A stretch of DNA of 64,000 nucleotides from Paenibacillus sp. cl123 (GCF_900101595.1 NZ_FMYY01000019.1:59736-123735), one strand, 5' to 3'. Shown: positions 43,943 to 53,080, counted from the first letter of the stretch. Numbers and translations are program-made. Notes: a model not told the origin generated them from the letters alone.

Positions 43943-44821
43943 CTATTCCTCGTAAACAATAACGGATGTCGTCTCGCTTTCCCACTCCACAACAGCTTTC
44001 AACGATTCACTAATGAAACGAACCGGCACAACCGTATTCCCTTCCGTTATGGAAGCAGCTACTTCCAATGTCACTTCTTTACCGTTTACATAAGCGGTTG
44101 TACTATCAATGAACAGCTTCACGGTGATCCCGTCACGTGTGACAGTTACAGAACGCTCCTCCGCATTCCAGCTAACTTCTGCTTTCAGAGCCTCGGCGAT
44201 TGCCCGGAAAGGTACCAAGGTGCTGCCTTCGCGGATGAAAGGATGAACTTCCATAACAGGCTCCTCGCCATTCACATATAAAAGCACGCCTTTTTTTCCC
44301 AATTTTTTATACAACTTACCGAGCTTCTTGTAGGAATCGATGTTCTTCAGGTTAGCTTTCACTGCATCCTTTTGAGCGTAAACAGCATCCGTTACGTTGC
44401 CCTGCTTGTCCAATACATCGGCAGCAGCCGAAAGTGCGGCATCCTTCTCTACGATGGCTTCCAATTCAGCTTTCTTCTCGGCGCTAAGCGCTGCCCCATA
44501 TTTGACCAAAAGCTGTTCAGCAATAACAGCTCCAGCCGGCTTGTCTTTTACATTTTCAATGGCATGCAGCAGCCCTTTATAACCATTTTTCCCTTCTTTT
44601 CCATACGTGCTGTCGGTAACAGAGTTTACGCCTTCTTGCTCAGCCGTGCTTTTGCTCTCTTTTTCTTTCGCTGCATCCTTTTCAGGTGCTTTAGACGTTA
44701 CGGAAGCCTCCTCTTTTTTAACGTTATTTGCATTATCGGACTTCGCAAACACAGAACCAGTCATCAAACTCGTTGCAAGGACACATGATGCGGCGATCAC
44801 CCATGACTTGTTCACTTTCAT
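43943..44821 (-). CDS. Secreted protein with copper-amine-oxidase N-terminal-like domain
   Basis: 292 residues. A signal peptide (residues 1-26, ending SVFAK) is followed by a Lys/Glu-rich low-complexity segment (about 28-75), a helical region 80-175, and a C-terminal region of about 110 residues of the copper-amine-oxidase N-domain type. That region has twin motifs STLVPFRAIAEALKAEVSWN and NTVVPVRFISESLKAVVEWE, each preceded by a short strand pair. These domains are abundant in Paenibacillus exported proteins and probably bind the cell wall or other proteins; they carry no amine-oxidase chemistry. AAGGAG precedes the ATG. Role unknown. Confidence 0.85.
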   Translation of the reverse strand: MKVNKSWVIAASCVLATSLMTGSVFAKSDNANNVKKEEASVTSKAPEKDAAKEKESKSTAEQEGVNSVTDSTYGKEGKNGYKGLLHAIENVKDKPAGAVIAEQLLVKYGAALSAEKKAELEAIVEKDAALSAAADVLDKQGNVTDAVYAQKDAVKANLKNIDSYKKLGKLYKKLGKKGVLLYVNGEEPVMEVHPFIREGSTLVPFRAIAEALKAEVSWNAEERSVTVTRDGITVKLFIDSTTAYVNGKEVTLEVAASITEGNTVVPVRFISESLKAVVEWESETTSVIVYEE

Positions 44822-44911
44822 TTTTAACAGCTCCTTAGGTTTTCTAATAGAATACTGCCATAAAATTCTCTTTTCTTTGACCGTTTAAGGGGGTGTATTG
44901 ATAATATTGGC

Positions 44912-44940
44912 AAAAAAGCACGGACCGGATGGTCGTGCTT
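44912..44940 (-). terminator. Rho-independent terminator of the kinase/regulator operon
   Basis: Minus strand AAGCAC...GTGCTT with an inner GACC/GGTC stem (44916-44940), followed by TTTTTTG. It lies about 87 bases past the response-regulator stop. Confidence 0.78.
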
Positions 44941-45026
44941 CTTGTTTGGAGGAGTTAGGAAGCCTGGTGGAACAAGTCCCTAGTCGGTCTCTGCGTTGGG
45001 ATAAGGTTGTGCGGAAAATAGTCGGG

Positions 45027-45668
45027 TCAGTCTCCGCCCTTCGCCTTCTCTACCATTCGTACCGCTGCGGCCCGATCTGCGGCGTGCAGTTTATTCAAGA
45101 TGAGCGTTACATAGTTCGACACCGTCTTCGAGGATACATCCATTCGCTCCCCGATTTGCACGTTGGTGAGGCCTTTCGTGAGATAATTGAGCACTTCTTT
45201 CTCACGAGCGGTTAATTGCGAGAAGCTGTCCAGATGCGATAAAGGCCGGGTGGCAAAGCTTATCAGCCTGGTCGCTACCTCCCCGCCGAAAATGGCTTCA
45301 CCCGCCGCAACTGCGCGGATGGCCCGCAGTATTTCATCTTTATCGGCGTCCTTCAATATGTAGCCTCTCGCCCCGGTTTTCATAGCGGCCATCACAGAGG
45401 CGTCATCCTGGTACATGGATAAAAAAAGAATCTGCACGCCGGGATACGCTTCCTTCATGCGACCCGCGGCTTCGACGCCGTTCATATCCGGCATGCGAAT
45501 ATCCAGCAGCACGACATCCGGCATCGTCTCTCCGCATAGCGCGAGCGCCTCGAGTCCGTTCGTCGCTTCTCCGACAACCTCCATGTCATCCACCGTCTCC
45601 AGAATCGTCCGGACGCCTTTGCGATACATCGGATGATCGTCGGCGATCAAAATTTTCAGCATGCTCAT
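45027..45668 (-). CDS. NarL/FixJ-family response regulator
   Basis: 213 residues. The receiver domain has the acidic pair ILIADDHPMYRKGV, phospho-Asp in DVVLLDIRMPDMNG, and the Thr/Ser-Lys pair (FLSMYQ, YILKDADK). The LuxR-type helix-turn-helix LTAREKEVLNYLTKGLTNVQ continues with IGERMDVSSKTVSNYV. The ATG at 45668 overlaps the kinase stop by four bases (ATGA) with GGAGGG upstream. It is phosphorylated by the adjoining kinase and acts as a transcription factor for unknown targets. Confidence 0.95.
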   Translation of the reverse strand: MSMLKILIADDHPMYRKGVRTILETVDDMEVVGEATNGLEALALCGETMPDVVLLDIRMPDMNGVEAAGRMKEAYPGVQILFLSMYQDDASVMAAMKTGARGYILKDADKDEILRAIRAVAAGEAIFGGEVATRLISFATRPLSHLDSFSQLTAREKEVLNYLTKGLTNVQIGERMDVSSKTVSNYVTLILNKLHAADRAAAVRMVEKAKGGD

Positions 45669-47842
45669 TCCGCTGCCCTCCAATCCGCACTCAGGCTGAG
45701 CGGCAGCCAGGCCGATATCCGGGTGCCTCCGCCCTCCGCCGGCTCGATGCTGCTTCGGCCGCCGAGCTCTGCAGCCCGTTCCCGAAGCGAGATCAAGCCG
45801 ACTCCGCTTTCCTGCCCGCTCGCCTTCCGTTTATTCGACGCAGCTATTCCCACGCCGTCGTCCATGATCTCCACATACAGCTCCTCGCTATGCGAACCCG
45901 CCCTTATATCCAACGTCACCCGGCACAAGCCGGCCTGCGAATGCTTAAAGGCATTGACCATCGCTTCGGACACGATGCGGTAGGCGGCAACTTCGACGGC
46001 TGCCGGCAAAACCGGAAGCGAGCCCGGAGCCGTCACTTCCATCTTGATGCGCTTAGGGTCGCCTCCCCCTTGCGTTTTCCCCAGACGCATAAACCGCCCC
46101 GCGAGCTGGCGGATGGCCTCGACCAGCCCGTACTGATCCAGCGCCGGAGGGCGAAGATTATGGACGAATTCGCGAATGTCGGCTACGATGGCGCGAATGT
46201 CGGTTTCCAGCTCGGACACAATAGCCGCAGCCCGCTGCGGGGACTTGCTCATAAACGCGCCGGCCGCGGACGCACTGAGCGCAAGCGATGCGAGCCGGGG
46301 GGCGAGGTCATCATGCAAATTGTTCCGGATCGAACGCCGCTCCTCCTCGCGCGCGAAAATCAGCTTCTCCCTCGACGCCTGCAGCTCCTGCATTAACCGG
46401 CCAATATCCAGCGATTGCTTCAAGCCCTGAACGATTCTCGACGATTCTCTGACCAGCAGACGAAGCTGCTTGAGATCGGCCGAGGTCAGCGGCTCGTCAG
46501 GCGATCGCGGAGAGACGTACAGACTGCCCAGCTCCTCTCCTCCCATCACAAGCGGGAAGCGCACCGGCCGCATGTCATTGGGCATCCCCGCTGCGGCGGC
46601 CTCCCTCTCGCTCCCGTTCACCAGAATCGTAACGGAGGCGTACGGAAGCTGCAGCATCTCCTTGATTGTCGCAACCACGGAGCCAAGCACCTTCTCCGGC
46701 ATGTACGGCTCCGCCAGCCGGTCTCCCAGACCGATCAGGAACTCAACCGGATTGCCCCGTTTGCCGTATACAATCCGATTGATGAACGTTTCCATCACAG
46801 CTTTGAGCGGAGCAAACAATACCGCAACAACGCCTGTCGCAATTAAAGAAAATATACGGCTTTCCGTTCGAAACACCAGTGCGAGATACCAAACCGTTGC
46901 CATATAGATGCCGAATAAAACAACGAGCAGCGCCGCATAAACGAAGGTTCTGCGTACAACCGGCGGAACGCCCCACAGACGATGCTTCAGCAAAGCAGCG
47001 CCGAGCGAGATGGGAATGGGCAGCATAACCAGCCTGATCGTCAGATCCAGCCAATATATATCGCTCTTATAAAGCTGCGGCCAGATCAGGAGCAGCAGAT
47101 TCACGCTGATTAGCCCCAGAAAAGCTCCGACAAACCCGTATGCTACCTTGCGGATCGCTTGCCTGGCTTTTTGCGCGGCATTCTCACGATATTGCGTGAT
47201 CTGGCTGTAGGCAAGAGCGCCATAAAACACGACAAGCCAGCATAATGACAACCCGAGCGGCCAATTGTCGATATGTACAACCGGATAGGGCACATAATCG
47301 GGCAGGTTCCGGGCGGCAAGCGCAAGTCCTGCGGTCCAAGCCAGCCACTTGCGGGTCACCCTGCCGCTTGGAAACAACAACGCGAAGCCCGTCAAGCCGA
47401 CCATCGACGCGACTTGCGCGATGTGAACGAGAATTTCCGATCCTTCCCACAGCTTGACGACCAAATCACCGAATGCAAAGGCAACAAGTGTAAAAGCGGC
47501 GATGGAGCCGACTTTATCCAGCGGCTTCAGCAGCAAAATGAACGCGGCTACGAGCGCATAGCAGGAGAACAGGAACATATTGATTCCGACATGGAGTGCC
47601 GCGGCGCCGCTCCACTCGACCGGCATTACGCTTATGCCCGCCTCCATGCATTTGCCCGCCTGGCCGCTGTAGCATGTATGACTCAGGTATTCATAGAAAA
47701 AAGGCAGCGATGCCAGATAAAAAACGATCAAGAACAGCACGAGTGCAACGCTTCCCGAATACAACACGAACAGCCACCGCGGATGGTGGCTGCTGGACAT
47801 ATCGGATGGCTGCAGGTTTGGCAGCGGCTGGACTCCCTTCAT
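45665..47842 (-). CDS. Membrane sensor histidine kinase (HisKA_3 type)
   Basis: 725 residues. The first about 390 residues carry many hydrophobic helices, with two cysteines in the first outer loop (SHTCYSGQAGKCMEAG). A GAF-like region follows (about 400-490), then a dimerisation/phosphoacceptor helix with RRSIRNNLHDDLAPRLASLA and a C-terminal ATPase with VEIMDDGVGI and GVGLISLRERAAELGG. The active-site sequence LHDDLAP is a small variation on the usual LHDGLGP. ATG at 47842 follows AGGTGAG. It lies seven bases from the preceding membrane-protein gene, so the two may form one sensor complex. Confidence 0.92.
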   Translation of the reverse strand: MKGVQPLPNLQPSDMSSSHHPRWLFVLYSGSVALVLFLIVFYLASLPFFYEYLSHTCYSGQAGKCMEAGISVMPVEWSGAAALHVGINMFLFSCYALVAAFILLLKPLDKVGSIAAFTLVAFAFGDLVVKLWEGSEILVHIAQVASMVGLTGFALLFPSGRVTRKWLAWTAGLALAARNLPDYVPYPVVHIDNWPLGLSLCWLVVFYGALAYSQITQYRENAAQKARQAIRKVAYGFVGAFLGLISVNLLLLIWPQLYKSDIYWLDLTIRLVMLPIPISLGAALLKHRLWGVPPVVRRTFVYAALLVVLFGIYMATVWYLALVFRTESRIFSLIATGVVAVLFAPLKAVMETFINRIVYGKRGNPVEFLIGLGDRLAEPYMPEKVLGSVVATIKEMLQLPYASVTILVNGSEREAAAAGMPNDMRPVRFPLVMGGEELGSLYVSPRSPDEPLTSADLKQLRLLVRESSRIVQGLKQSLDIGRLMQELQASREKLIFAREEERRSIRNNLHDDLAPRLASLALSASAAGAFMSKSPQRAAAIVSELETDIRAIVADIREFVHNLRPPALDQYGLVEAIRQLAGRFMRLGKTQGGGDPKRIKMEVTAPGSLPVLPAAVEVAAYRIVSEAMVNAFKHSQAGLCRVTLDIRAGSHSEELYVEIMDDGVGIAASNKRKASGQESGVGLISLRERAAELGGRSSIEPAEGGGTRISAWLPLSLSADWRAAE

Positions 47843-47849
47843 AAAAAGC

Positions 47850-48671
47850 TCACCTCGACCGTTTGCTATAGATGGCAACTCCGGCATAAACTGCTCCGAA
47901 TACAAAAGAGGCTATGCCTCCCGCAACGCCCCAGCTTCCCGGATGGTCCGGGACTGCCAGAGCGGAAGCGCCGAGATACACATAGACTAGGCTCACGATA
48001 AGGGCAAGCGCAAGCGCGCCCGGACGCCGAGACGATGCAAGAACGCCGCCGAACAGCAGCGTTATGAGCATGGCTGCGTGCTCCCCCCAACGGAACTGCT
48101 CCTCCGTCTCCGCGACCTGCTGTATGGCCGCTTGCACCACTACCGGCAGCAGGACGAGCGCAGCGGCCGCCGTAAGCCCAAGCAGAGGCCGATTGTAACC
48201 GCCCGATGGCCCTAGCCTGATAGCGGAAGCCCGATTGTGAAAAAACGTATATAATATCGTAAGTATAAGTAAAAACATGACAAATATAAAGACCTTTTCA
48301 AGCGCCATCTTCGGTGCGGTCACCGCAAATACGACCAGAAACGCCAGATGACCCGCGGCGTAGAAATAAAGCAGCATCGGCTTCTCGAACGGCCGACGGA
48401 GCAGCGCGATCAGACTCCCTCCGAACAGGATGGCGAGCAGCGCTCCATGCGAAGCCGCAAGCCAGCGATAGGCATCGGGAAGAAACGTTTCGCCGCTGCA
48501 GCCGCCGCAATCCGACGGCACCCACGGCTCAATGGCCTCCGTCGCTCCCTGCAGGATAAAGAAATCCGCCAAAATAAATACCAGAGCCACGAAAACGAAC
48601 CCGATACGCTTCCAGCGCTTCGGCTCTGCCCCCCGATTCGAAGCCAGTTCCATCATGCTCAACTTATTCAT
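47850..48671 (-). CDS. Polytopic membrane protein, first gene of the kinase operon
   Basis: About 273 residues, with roughly seven to eight hydrophobic helices. A CxxC pair in the first outer loop (SDCGGCSGE) parallels the cysteine loop of the downstream kinase. I do not recognise a family. Start is uncertain: ATG 48671 directly abuts a GGGGG ribosome site; TTG 48662 or ATG 48656 would have better spacing. Position and matching topology suggest an accessory sensor subunit or a relic of a shared ancestral membrane domain; that is inference. Confidence 0.6.
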   Translation of the reverse strand: MNKLSMMELASNRGAEPKRWKRIGFVFVALVFILADFFILQGATEAIEPWVPSDCGGCSGETFLPDAYRWLAASHGALLAILFGGSLIALLRRPFEKPMLLYFYAAGHLAFLVVFAVTAPKMALEKVFIFVMFLLILTILYTFFHNRASAIRLGPSGGYNRPLLGLTAAAALVLLPVVVQAAIQQVAETEEQFRWGEHAAMLITLLFGGVLASSRRPGALALALIVSLVYVYLGASALAVPDHPGSWGVAGGIASFVFGAVYAGVAIYSKRSR

Positions 48672-49005
48672 CCCCCTATACCGCGATAGAGCCAGTTTAC
48701 CTTCCGGCATTCCATCCCGGATAGAGGATTGTTCCCGACTATTCGGGAAATGGCTTCGGGAAATGCTATTCCTTTCTGTTCTACTCCTTGCTTGGCTCGA
48801 TTTCCTCTACACGATCATAACCCATTTCCTAATCTAATTATTTCATTATAATTAATAAAAGGGCGCAAGATCGAGAAGGTTCCTTGCGTTTCGATACAAA
48901 TCCGATCGCAGTGGGTGGCAGCGCTGGATTCCGCCACCTTGGACTTCTGGATGCAAGGCCGCTGCTGGCCCGTATTGAAAATGAAGAAACGGAGTGTAAA
49001 AAATA
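48672..49005. other. Divergent intergenic region
   Basis: No gene is seen. A TATAAT lies at 48847-48852 on the plus strand without a clear -35. The plus-strand leader before the SGNH gene has a GGTGGC...GCCACC hairpin near 48915-48940, superficially like a T-box helix but without the T-box sequence. Confidence 0.4.
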
Positions 49006-49701
49006 ATGATCAACATAAGGAAATGGCAGGATCACCCGGAAAACTCGTATCGTTTCATTGCTTTTGGCTCCAGCAACACCGAACTGACGTGGTCAAGCGC
49101 AGGACGGCATAATTGGGTGGATTGGCTCGGCATCAATCTGCGCGAACAAATCGGAAGGCATGTTTGCATCGTCAATCAAGGCATTGGAGGGGAAACAAGC
49201 GACGATCTTGTACGACGGCTCGAGAGAGACGTGCTGTCTTTACAGCCTGCGGCCGTCATTATCACAATCGGGGGCAATGACGCCGTACGAGGCATGCCGA
49301 TCGAACAGTACGCGGAAAATATACGCCGAATTTGCGTGGCCCTAAGGGGTATTGAAGCCGAGCCTGTGCTGCAGACTTACTACTGCCCGCTGTTTCATTT
49401 GTTTGAGGCAGGTTTCCGGCATTCGTTCGAAAACATAGTGCAAACGAACCGTGCGTTGGCCGCCGAGATGCAGCTTTCGCTGTTCGATACATATAGCCGG
49501 TTCGAACCATTCTATCGAAACGAACCCGAAACGTACGAGAAACTGATGATGGACAGACTGCATGTCAACTATCTTGGAAATCTATTGATGGGCATGTCCA
49601 TATCAGCCGAACTTGGTCTTCCCAATCTGCAAATTCCAGAAGACATTAAGGCAGAAGCTGATTGGTTGTGGGGGCGGATGAACAGGTGGTGCGGAAAGTA
49701 G
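49006..49701 (+). CDS. SGNH/GDSL-family hydrolase
   Basis: 231 residues, no signal peptide. The four family blocks are visible: nucleophile block I as FIAFGSSNTE (GSS in place of GDS), block II VNQGIGGETSDDL (Gly), block III ITIGGNDA (Asn) and block V MDRLHVNYLG (Asp-x-x-His). It is probably a cytosolic esterase or acetyl-hydrolase acting on sugar acetates or lipids; substrate unknown. GGAG lies about 13 bases before the ATG. It is monocistronic, ended by the terminator at 49737. Confidence 0.88.
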   Translation: MINIRKWQDHPENSYRFIAFGSSNTELTWSSAGRHNWVDWLGINLREQIGRHVCIVNQGIGGETSDDLVRRLERDVLSLQPAAVIITIGGNDAVRGMPIEQYAENIRRICVALRGIEAEPVLQTYYCPLFHLFEAGFRHSFENIVQTNRALAAEMQLSLFDTYSRFEPFYRNEPETYEKLMMDRLHVNYLGNLLMGMSISAELGLPNLQIPEDIKAEADWLWGRMNRWCGK

Positions 49702-49736
49702 GTGGCTCCCTCCCTATCCTACATGCTGACAGATGA

Positions 49737-49765
49737 AGACCCGCGGACCCGCGGGTCTCTTTCTT
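49737..49765 (+). terminator. Rho-independent terminator of the SGNH gene
   Basis: AGACCCGCGG and CCGCGGGTCT form a tight stem (49737-49758) followed by CTTTCTT. Confidence 0.8.
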
Positions 49766-49866
49766 GTATACGAAATCCCCTTCGGCAGCCTACTTTTTTG
49801 CTGCCAAAAGCATGATTTGCAGTTTAATGCGAGCTTCCATTCGTCGAAACATCTCATGACTCTCAA

Positions 49867-50547
49867 CTACTTCTCCTGCTCCTTGATCACCTGCTCAATC
49901 CCTAACAGAATCAGCTTCAAGCCGAATTCAAACGCCCCATCGGACCCCATCAACTCGAAAACCCCGCTCTTGTACATGCTCCGAAACAGCCCCGCCTCAG
50001 CCTCGCTCATGGAGTCCAATAGACGGTTCATCTCGCCGCTCGGAAGCCCTCCCTGCTCCTTAACGATAGCGGACACATTGCGCTGATGCTGGTAATCGTC
50101 CAGAACAAAATAGAAGACATAATTCAAAAGCGTAAGAAGCACTTGAAACTTCTGCTCTTGCTTAAGCGATGTCGAATCCACGCAGAGCAGCGTACGGTTG
50201 GTGAACCGGATATAGTCGGGCTCGTGGGGCAGTGTCAGCATCATGAGCTGCGTGGAGCAAGGATACCGCCCGAGCACACGGCGTACAGTTACCGCAAGCT
50301 CTGACAGCTGCTCCTTCCAGTCCCCATCGGAGTGGAACTCCTCCAGAATAATTTTCGACACCTGATTGGCGAGACGCTGATAGAGGTCTTGCTTGCTCTT
50401 GAAATACCAGTACAGAGAAGGGGCCTGAATTCCCAGCCGATCGGCCAATCGTCTCATGCTGAATTTCTCGATGCCCTCTTCTCCAAGAAGCTCCCACGAG
50501 GCTTCCAGTATCTTATCCTCCGAAATCTGAGGCTGCTGCTTTTTCAT
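49867..50547 (-). CDS. TetR-family transcriptional repressor
   Basis: 226 residues. The N-terminal helix-turn-helix is EEGIEKFSMRRLADRLGIQA PSLYWYFKSKQDL at residues 23-56. The rest is an all-helical ligand/dimer domain of the class that includes TetR itself. It is transcribed away from the MATE pump. A copy of the palindrome TCTAACAnTGTTAGA-type operator sits 18 bases before its start codon and three more lie before the pump. This strongly suggests that it represses itself and the pump until a drug-like ligand binds. Confidence 0.93.
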   Translation of the reverse strand: MKKQQPQISEDKILEASWELLGEEGIEKFSMRRLADRLGIQAPSLYWYFKSKQDLYQRLANQVSKIILEEFHSDGDWKEQLSELAVTVRRVLGRYPCSTQLMMLTLPHEPDYIRFTNRTLLCVDSTSLKQEQKFQVLLTLLNYVFYFVLDDYQHQRNVSAIVKEQGGLPSGEMNRLLDSMSEAEAGLFRSMYKSGVFELMGSDGAFEFGLKLILLGIEQVIKEQEK

Positions 50548-50564
50548 TGGTATCCGCCCTTTTG

Positions 50565-50579
50565 TCTAACAGTGTAAGT
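50565..50579. promoter_or_regulatory. TetR operator copy A
   Basis: TCTAACAGTGTAAGT, a slightly imperfect copy of the TCTAACA-n-TGTTAGA palindrome, just upstream of the repressor start. Confidence 0.7.
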
Positions 50580-50613
50580 TTCTTCTTTACAGGTTCATAA
50601 GTTCATGATATCA

Positions 50614-50668
50614 TCTAACACTGTAAGATTCAAACTAACACCGTAAGATAAAATCTAACATTGTTAGA
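50614..50668. promoter_or_regulatory. TetR operators B, C and D at 20-bp intervals before the MATE gene
   Basis: TCTAACACTGTAAGA (50614-50628), ACTAACACCGTAAGA (50634-50648) and TCTAACATTGTTAGA (50654-50668, a perfect palindrome about a central T) begin exactly 20 bases apart, about two helical turns. They would lie on the same DNA face, allowing cooperative binding over the pump promoter. Confidence 0.78.
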
Positions 50669-50695
50669 CAAATTTTAAAGAAAGAAGTGATCCGC

Positions 50696-52048
50696 ATGGA
50701 TGCCGAAAACCTCCATTACTTTGAAAAGGCGCCGATCGCAAAAGCCGTCGCCCACTTTGCCGTACCTATGATGCTAGGCGCGTCAATGAGTGTCATATAT
50801 GCCATCTTAAACGCCTACTTCCTTGGCACACTTGGCAATACGTCCATGTTAACCGCACTCGCATTAACTTTGCCGTTATTCGCGGGCATTATGGCGCTGG
50901 GCAACTTGATCGGCATTGGCAGCGGTACGTTCATCTCCCGTTTGCTGGGAGAGAAGAAATTTGATGAGGTGAGACATGTATCTTCATTCGCCTTCTACAG
51001 CAGTTTAGTTCTCGGCCTTATCGTGATGGCCGTCGGCCTTCCGTCGATCGATCCGATCGTCCATGGTCTGGGGGCTACTCCTGACTCCTTTGGATTCACG
51101 AAGGATTATGTCACGATTATGCTTATCGGTTCGCCGTTCGTCGTTTTATTTTTCACCCTGGAAAATATCGTGCGCGCGGAGGGTGCGGCCGTCACGTCGA
51201 TGATCGGCATGATTCTTAGTGTTGTCGTGAATATTATGCTTGATGCGCTTGTCATCTTCGTGTTCCATTGGGGCGTGCTCGGCGTTGCGTCCGCAACGGT
51301 TATTTCTAACTTGGTTGCGAGTGTCTTCTACGCCTTCCATATGGGATACAAAAGCCAATTTTTAACCGTCTCCGTCAAATGGTTCAAGGCTACCACAGAC
51401 ATCCTCGTCAATGTATGTAAAATCGGAGTTCCCGTCTTTGTGATGAGTATTTTTTTAGGGGCTATGTCACTCGTCTTGAACCACTTTCTTGTCGACTATG
51501 GGGATCAAGCTGCAGCCGCTTACGGAATTTCATCGCGCTTATTGCAATTTCCTGAGTTTATTTTGATGGGCTTATGCGAGGGAGTCGTGCCGTTAATCGC
51601 TTTCTCATTTACAGCGAATAAATTACGCATGAAGCAAACTATCGGCTTCACGATTAAAACGATTGTGGCGTTAGCCGTCATGTTCGGAGTCATTGTCTAT
51701 CTGGTCGCTGATCACTTAATCGGTCTATTCACCAATGACCCGCAATTGATCGAAATGGGCAGTTATATTTTGCACGTGACTTTTTTATCCCTGTTCATTA
51801 CAGGAATGACTACGTTGTTTACAGGGATCTTCCAAGCAACGGCCCAAGGAACCGCCGCATTTATTATGTCAGTCATTCAAGGACTTACTTTGATTCCTGT
51901 GTTGTATATCGCCAATCGAATGCATGGCTTTCACGGGGTCGTCTGGTCGCTCGTCATTGCGGATGCCGTCGCTTTCCTTGTCGGAGCCGTTATGCTGTAT
52001 GTCCTGCGTAACAAATTGCAGCCGGACTTGGATCATCTGGTGCATTAA
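50696..52048 (+). CDS. MATE-family multidrug efflux pump (MepA-like)
   Basis: 450 residues with twelve membrane helices in two MatE halves (N-half from VAHFAVPMMLGASMSVIYAI; C-half from GVPVFVMSIFLGAMSLVLN). It exports cationic drugs or other toxins by Na+/H+ antiport. AAGAAG lies eight bases before ATG 50696; an upstream GTG at 50687 is less likely. It diverges from the TetR repressor and is probably induced by its substrates. Confidence 0.93.
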   Translation: MDAENLHYFEKAPIAKAVAHFAVPMMLGASMSVIYAILNAYFLGTLGNTSMLTALALTLPLFAGIMALGNLIGIGSGTFISRLLGEKKFDEVRHVSSFAFYSSLVLGLIVMAVGLPSIDPIVHGLGATPDSFGFTKDYVTIMLIGSPFVVLFFTLENIVRAEGAAVTSMIGMILSVVVNIMLDALVIFVFHWGVLGVASATVISNLVASVFYAFHMGYKSQFLTVSVKWFKATTDILVNVCKIGVPVFVMSIFLGAMSLVLNHFLVDYGDQAAAAYGISSRLLQFPEFILMGLCEGVVPLIAFSFTANKLRMKQTIGFTIKTIVALAVMFGVIVYLVADHLIGLFTNDPQLIEMGSYILHVTFLSLFITGMTTLFTGIFQATAQGTAAFIMSVIQGLTLIPVLYIANRMHGFHGVVWSLVIADAVAFLVGAVMLYVLRNKLQPDLDHLVH

Positions 52049-52058
52049 AAACAGATGC

Positions 52059-52110
52059 CACACAAATAAGCAGGGTAGAAGACATTCCTCAATCCTGCTT
52101 TTTGTGTGTT
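52059..52110 (+). terminator. Hairpin terminator after the MATE gene
   Basis: CACACAAATAAGCAGG (52059-52074) pairs with CCTGCTTTTTGTGTG (52094-52108) with one mismatch region around a 19-base loop. Confidence 0.65.
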
Positions 52111-52243
52111 CATGGACGGGATTACTCTGTCCTTGAGCTGCTAAAGCCAACAATTTTATCCTATTAAGCGTCTAGTCCTCTTTTTCAATATTTGTTATGA
52201 TGTTTTTTTGAGAAGATTAAATGATAAGAGGAGGACGCCTTAA

Positions 52244-52927
52244 TTGAAGATAAATGTACTTGATAAAGGGTATGTTAGACTTGTAGATCATATGGGTGGA
52301 GATTTATCAGTTGTAAATAGTGCAAGGGTTTCCTACGCCAAGGAATCAAAGGAACTTACACCAAATGATATTAAGCTTATAAAGTTCCTGGCAAGGGAAG
52401 ATCATATGTCTCCATTCCGACATGCTACTATTCAATTTGAAGTTTATGCTCCCCTTATGGTAGCAAGGCAACATTGGAAGTACGTAGTTGGAAGTGATCA
52501 CACGATGGATGCTTGGAACGAAGCTTCTAGAAGATACATAACGATTGATGTAGAAAATTATGTTCCCAACCCTACTGATTGGCGAAGTAGGCCAGAAAAC
52601 TCTAAGCAAGGAAGCGGAGAGCCTGTAGCTGAAACAATCGGTCTTGAAGCTACGCAAAGATTACTTCGACAGATTGAACAAGGACTGCAGGACTACGAAT
52701 GGGCATTAGAGAATAATATCGCTCCTGAGCAGGCACGTCTACTTATACCTTCAGCTTACGGAATGTACACGGCGTATTATTGGACAGCTTCACTTCAATC
52801 CGTTTGCCATTTCCTCAATCAACGGCTTGCTCATGATTCACAATACGAAATTCAACAATATGCAAAGGCAGTTTATGAGTTGGCGAAACCATTATTCCCA
52901 GTCTCACTTGAAGAATTACTCAAGTAA
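52244..52927 (+). CDS. thyX: Flavin-dependent thymidylate synthase, divergent type
   Basis: 227 residues. It makes dTMP from dUMP using FAD, NADPH and methylene-THF. The family core is recognisable: VNSARVSYAKESKELTPNDI, HMSPFRHATIQFEVYAPLMV, ARQHWKYVVG and NEASRRYI. The classical ThyX motif RHRxxSxNxxSxR is modified here (RQHWKYVVGS...NEASRRY). A TTG start is used, with AGGAGG nine bases upstream. The gene is visibly more AT-rich than its neighbours and stands alone, which suggests horizontal or phage origin. No thyA lies in the window. Confidence 0.85.
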   Translation: MKINVLDKGYVRLVDHMGGDLSVVNSARVSYAKESKELTPNDIKLIKFLAREDHMSPFRHATIQFEVYAPLMVARQHWKYVVGSDHTMDAWNEASRRYITIDVENYVPNPTDWRSRPENSKQGSGEPVAETIGLEATQRLLRQIEQGLQDYEWALENNIAPEQARLLIPSAYGMYTAYYWTASLQSVCHFLNQRLAHDSQYEIQQYAKAVYELAKPLFPVSLEELLK

Positions 52928-53032
52928 TCATCCCTAATGATCGCTATGTGCTTGCATACAGTTCACCTTACACGCTGTCTCGGCTAAATACGAAAAGAAC
53001 TGCCGCACAGCCCCGTAATGGTATGCTAAAAT

Positions 53033-53065
53033 CAGAGACCATCTCCTCAGCGGAAATGGTCTCTG
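53033..53065 (-). terminator. Rho-independent terminator of the giant SLH gene
   Basis: Minus strand CAGAGACCAT / ATGGTCTCTG (53056-53065 with 53033-53042), followed by ATTTTAG. It lies just past the stop at 53081. Confidence 0.72.
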
Positions 53066-53080
53066 TGTGATGCTTTTAAG

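Noticed and set aside
48905..48945. T-box-like GGTGG...CCACC element before the SGNH gene
   Set aside because: The conserved T-box bulge sequence and specifier stem are missing, and the downstream gene is not a T-box target type.
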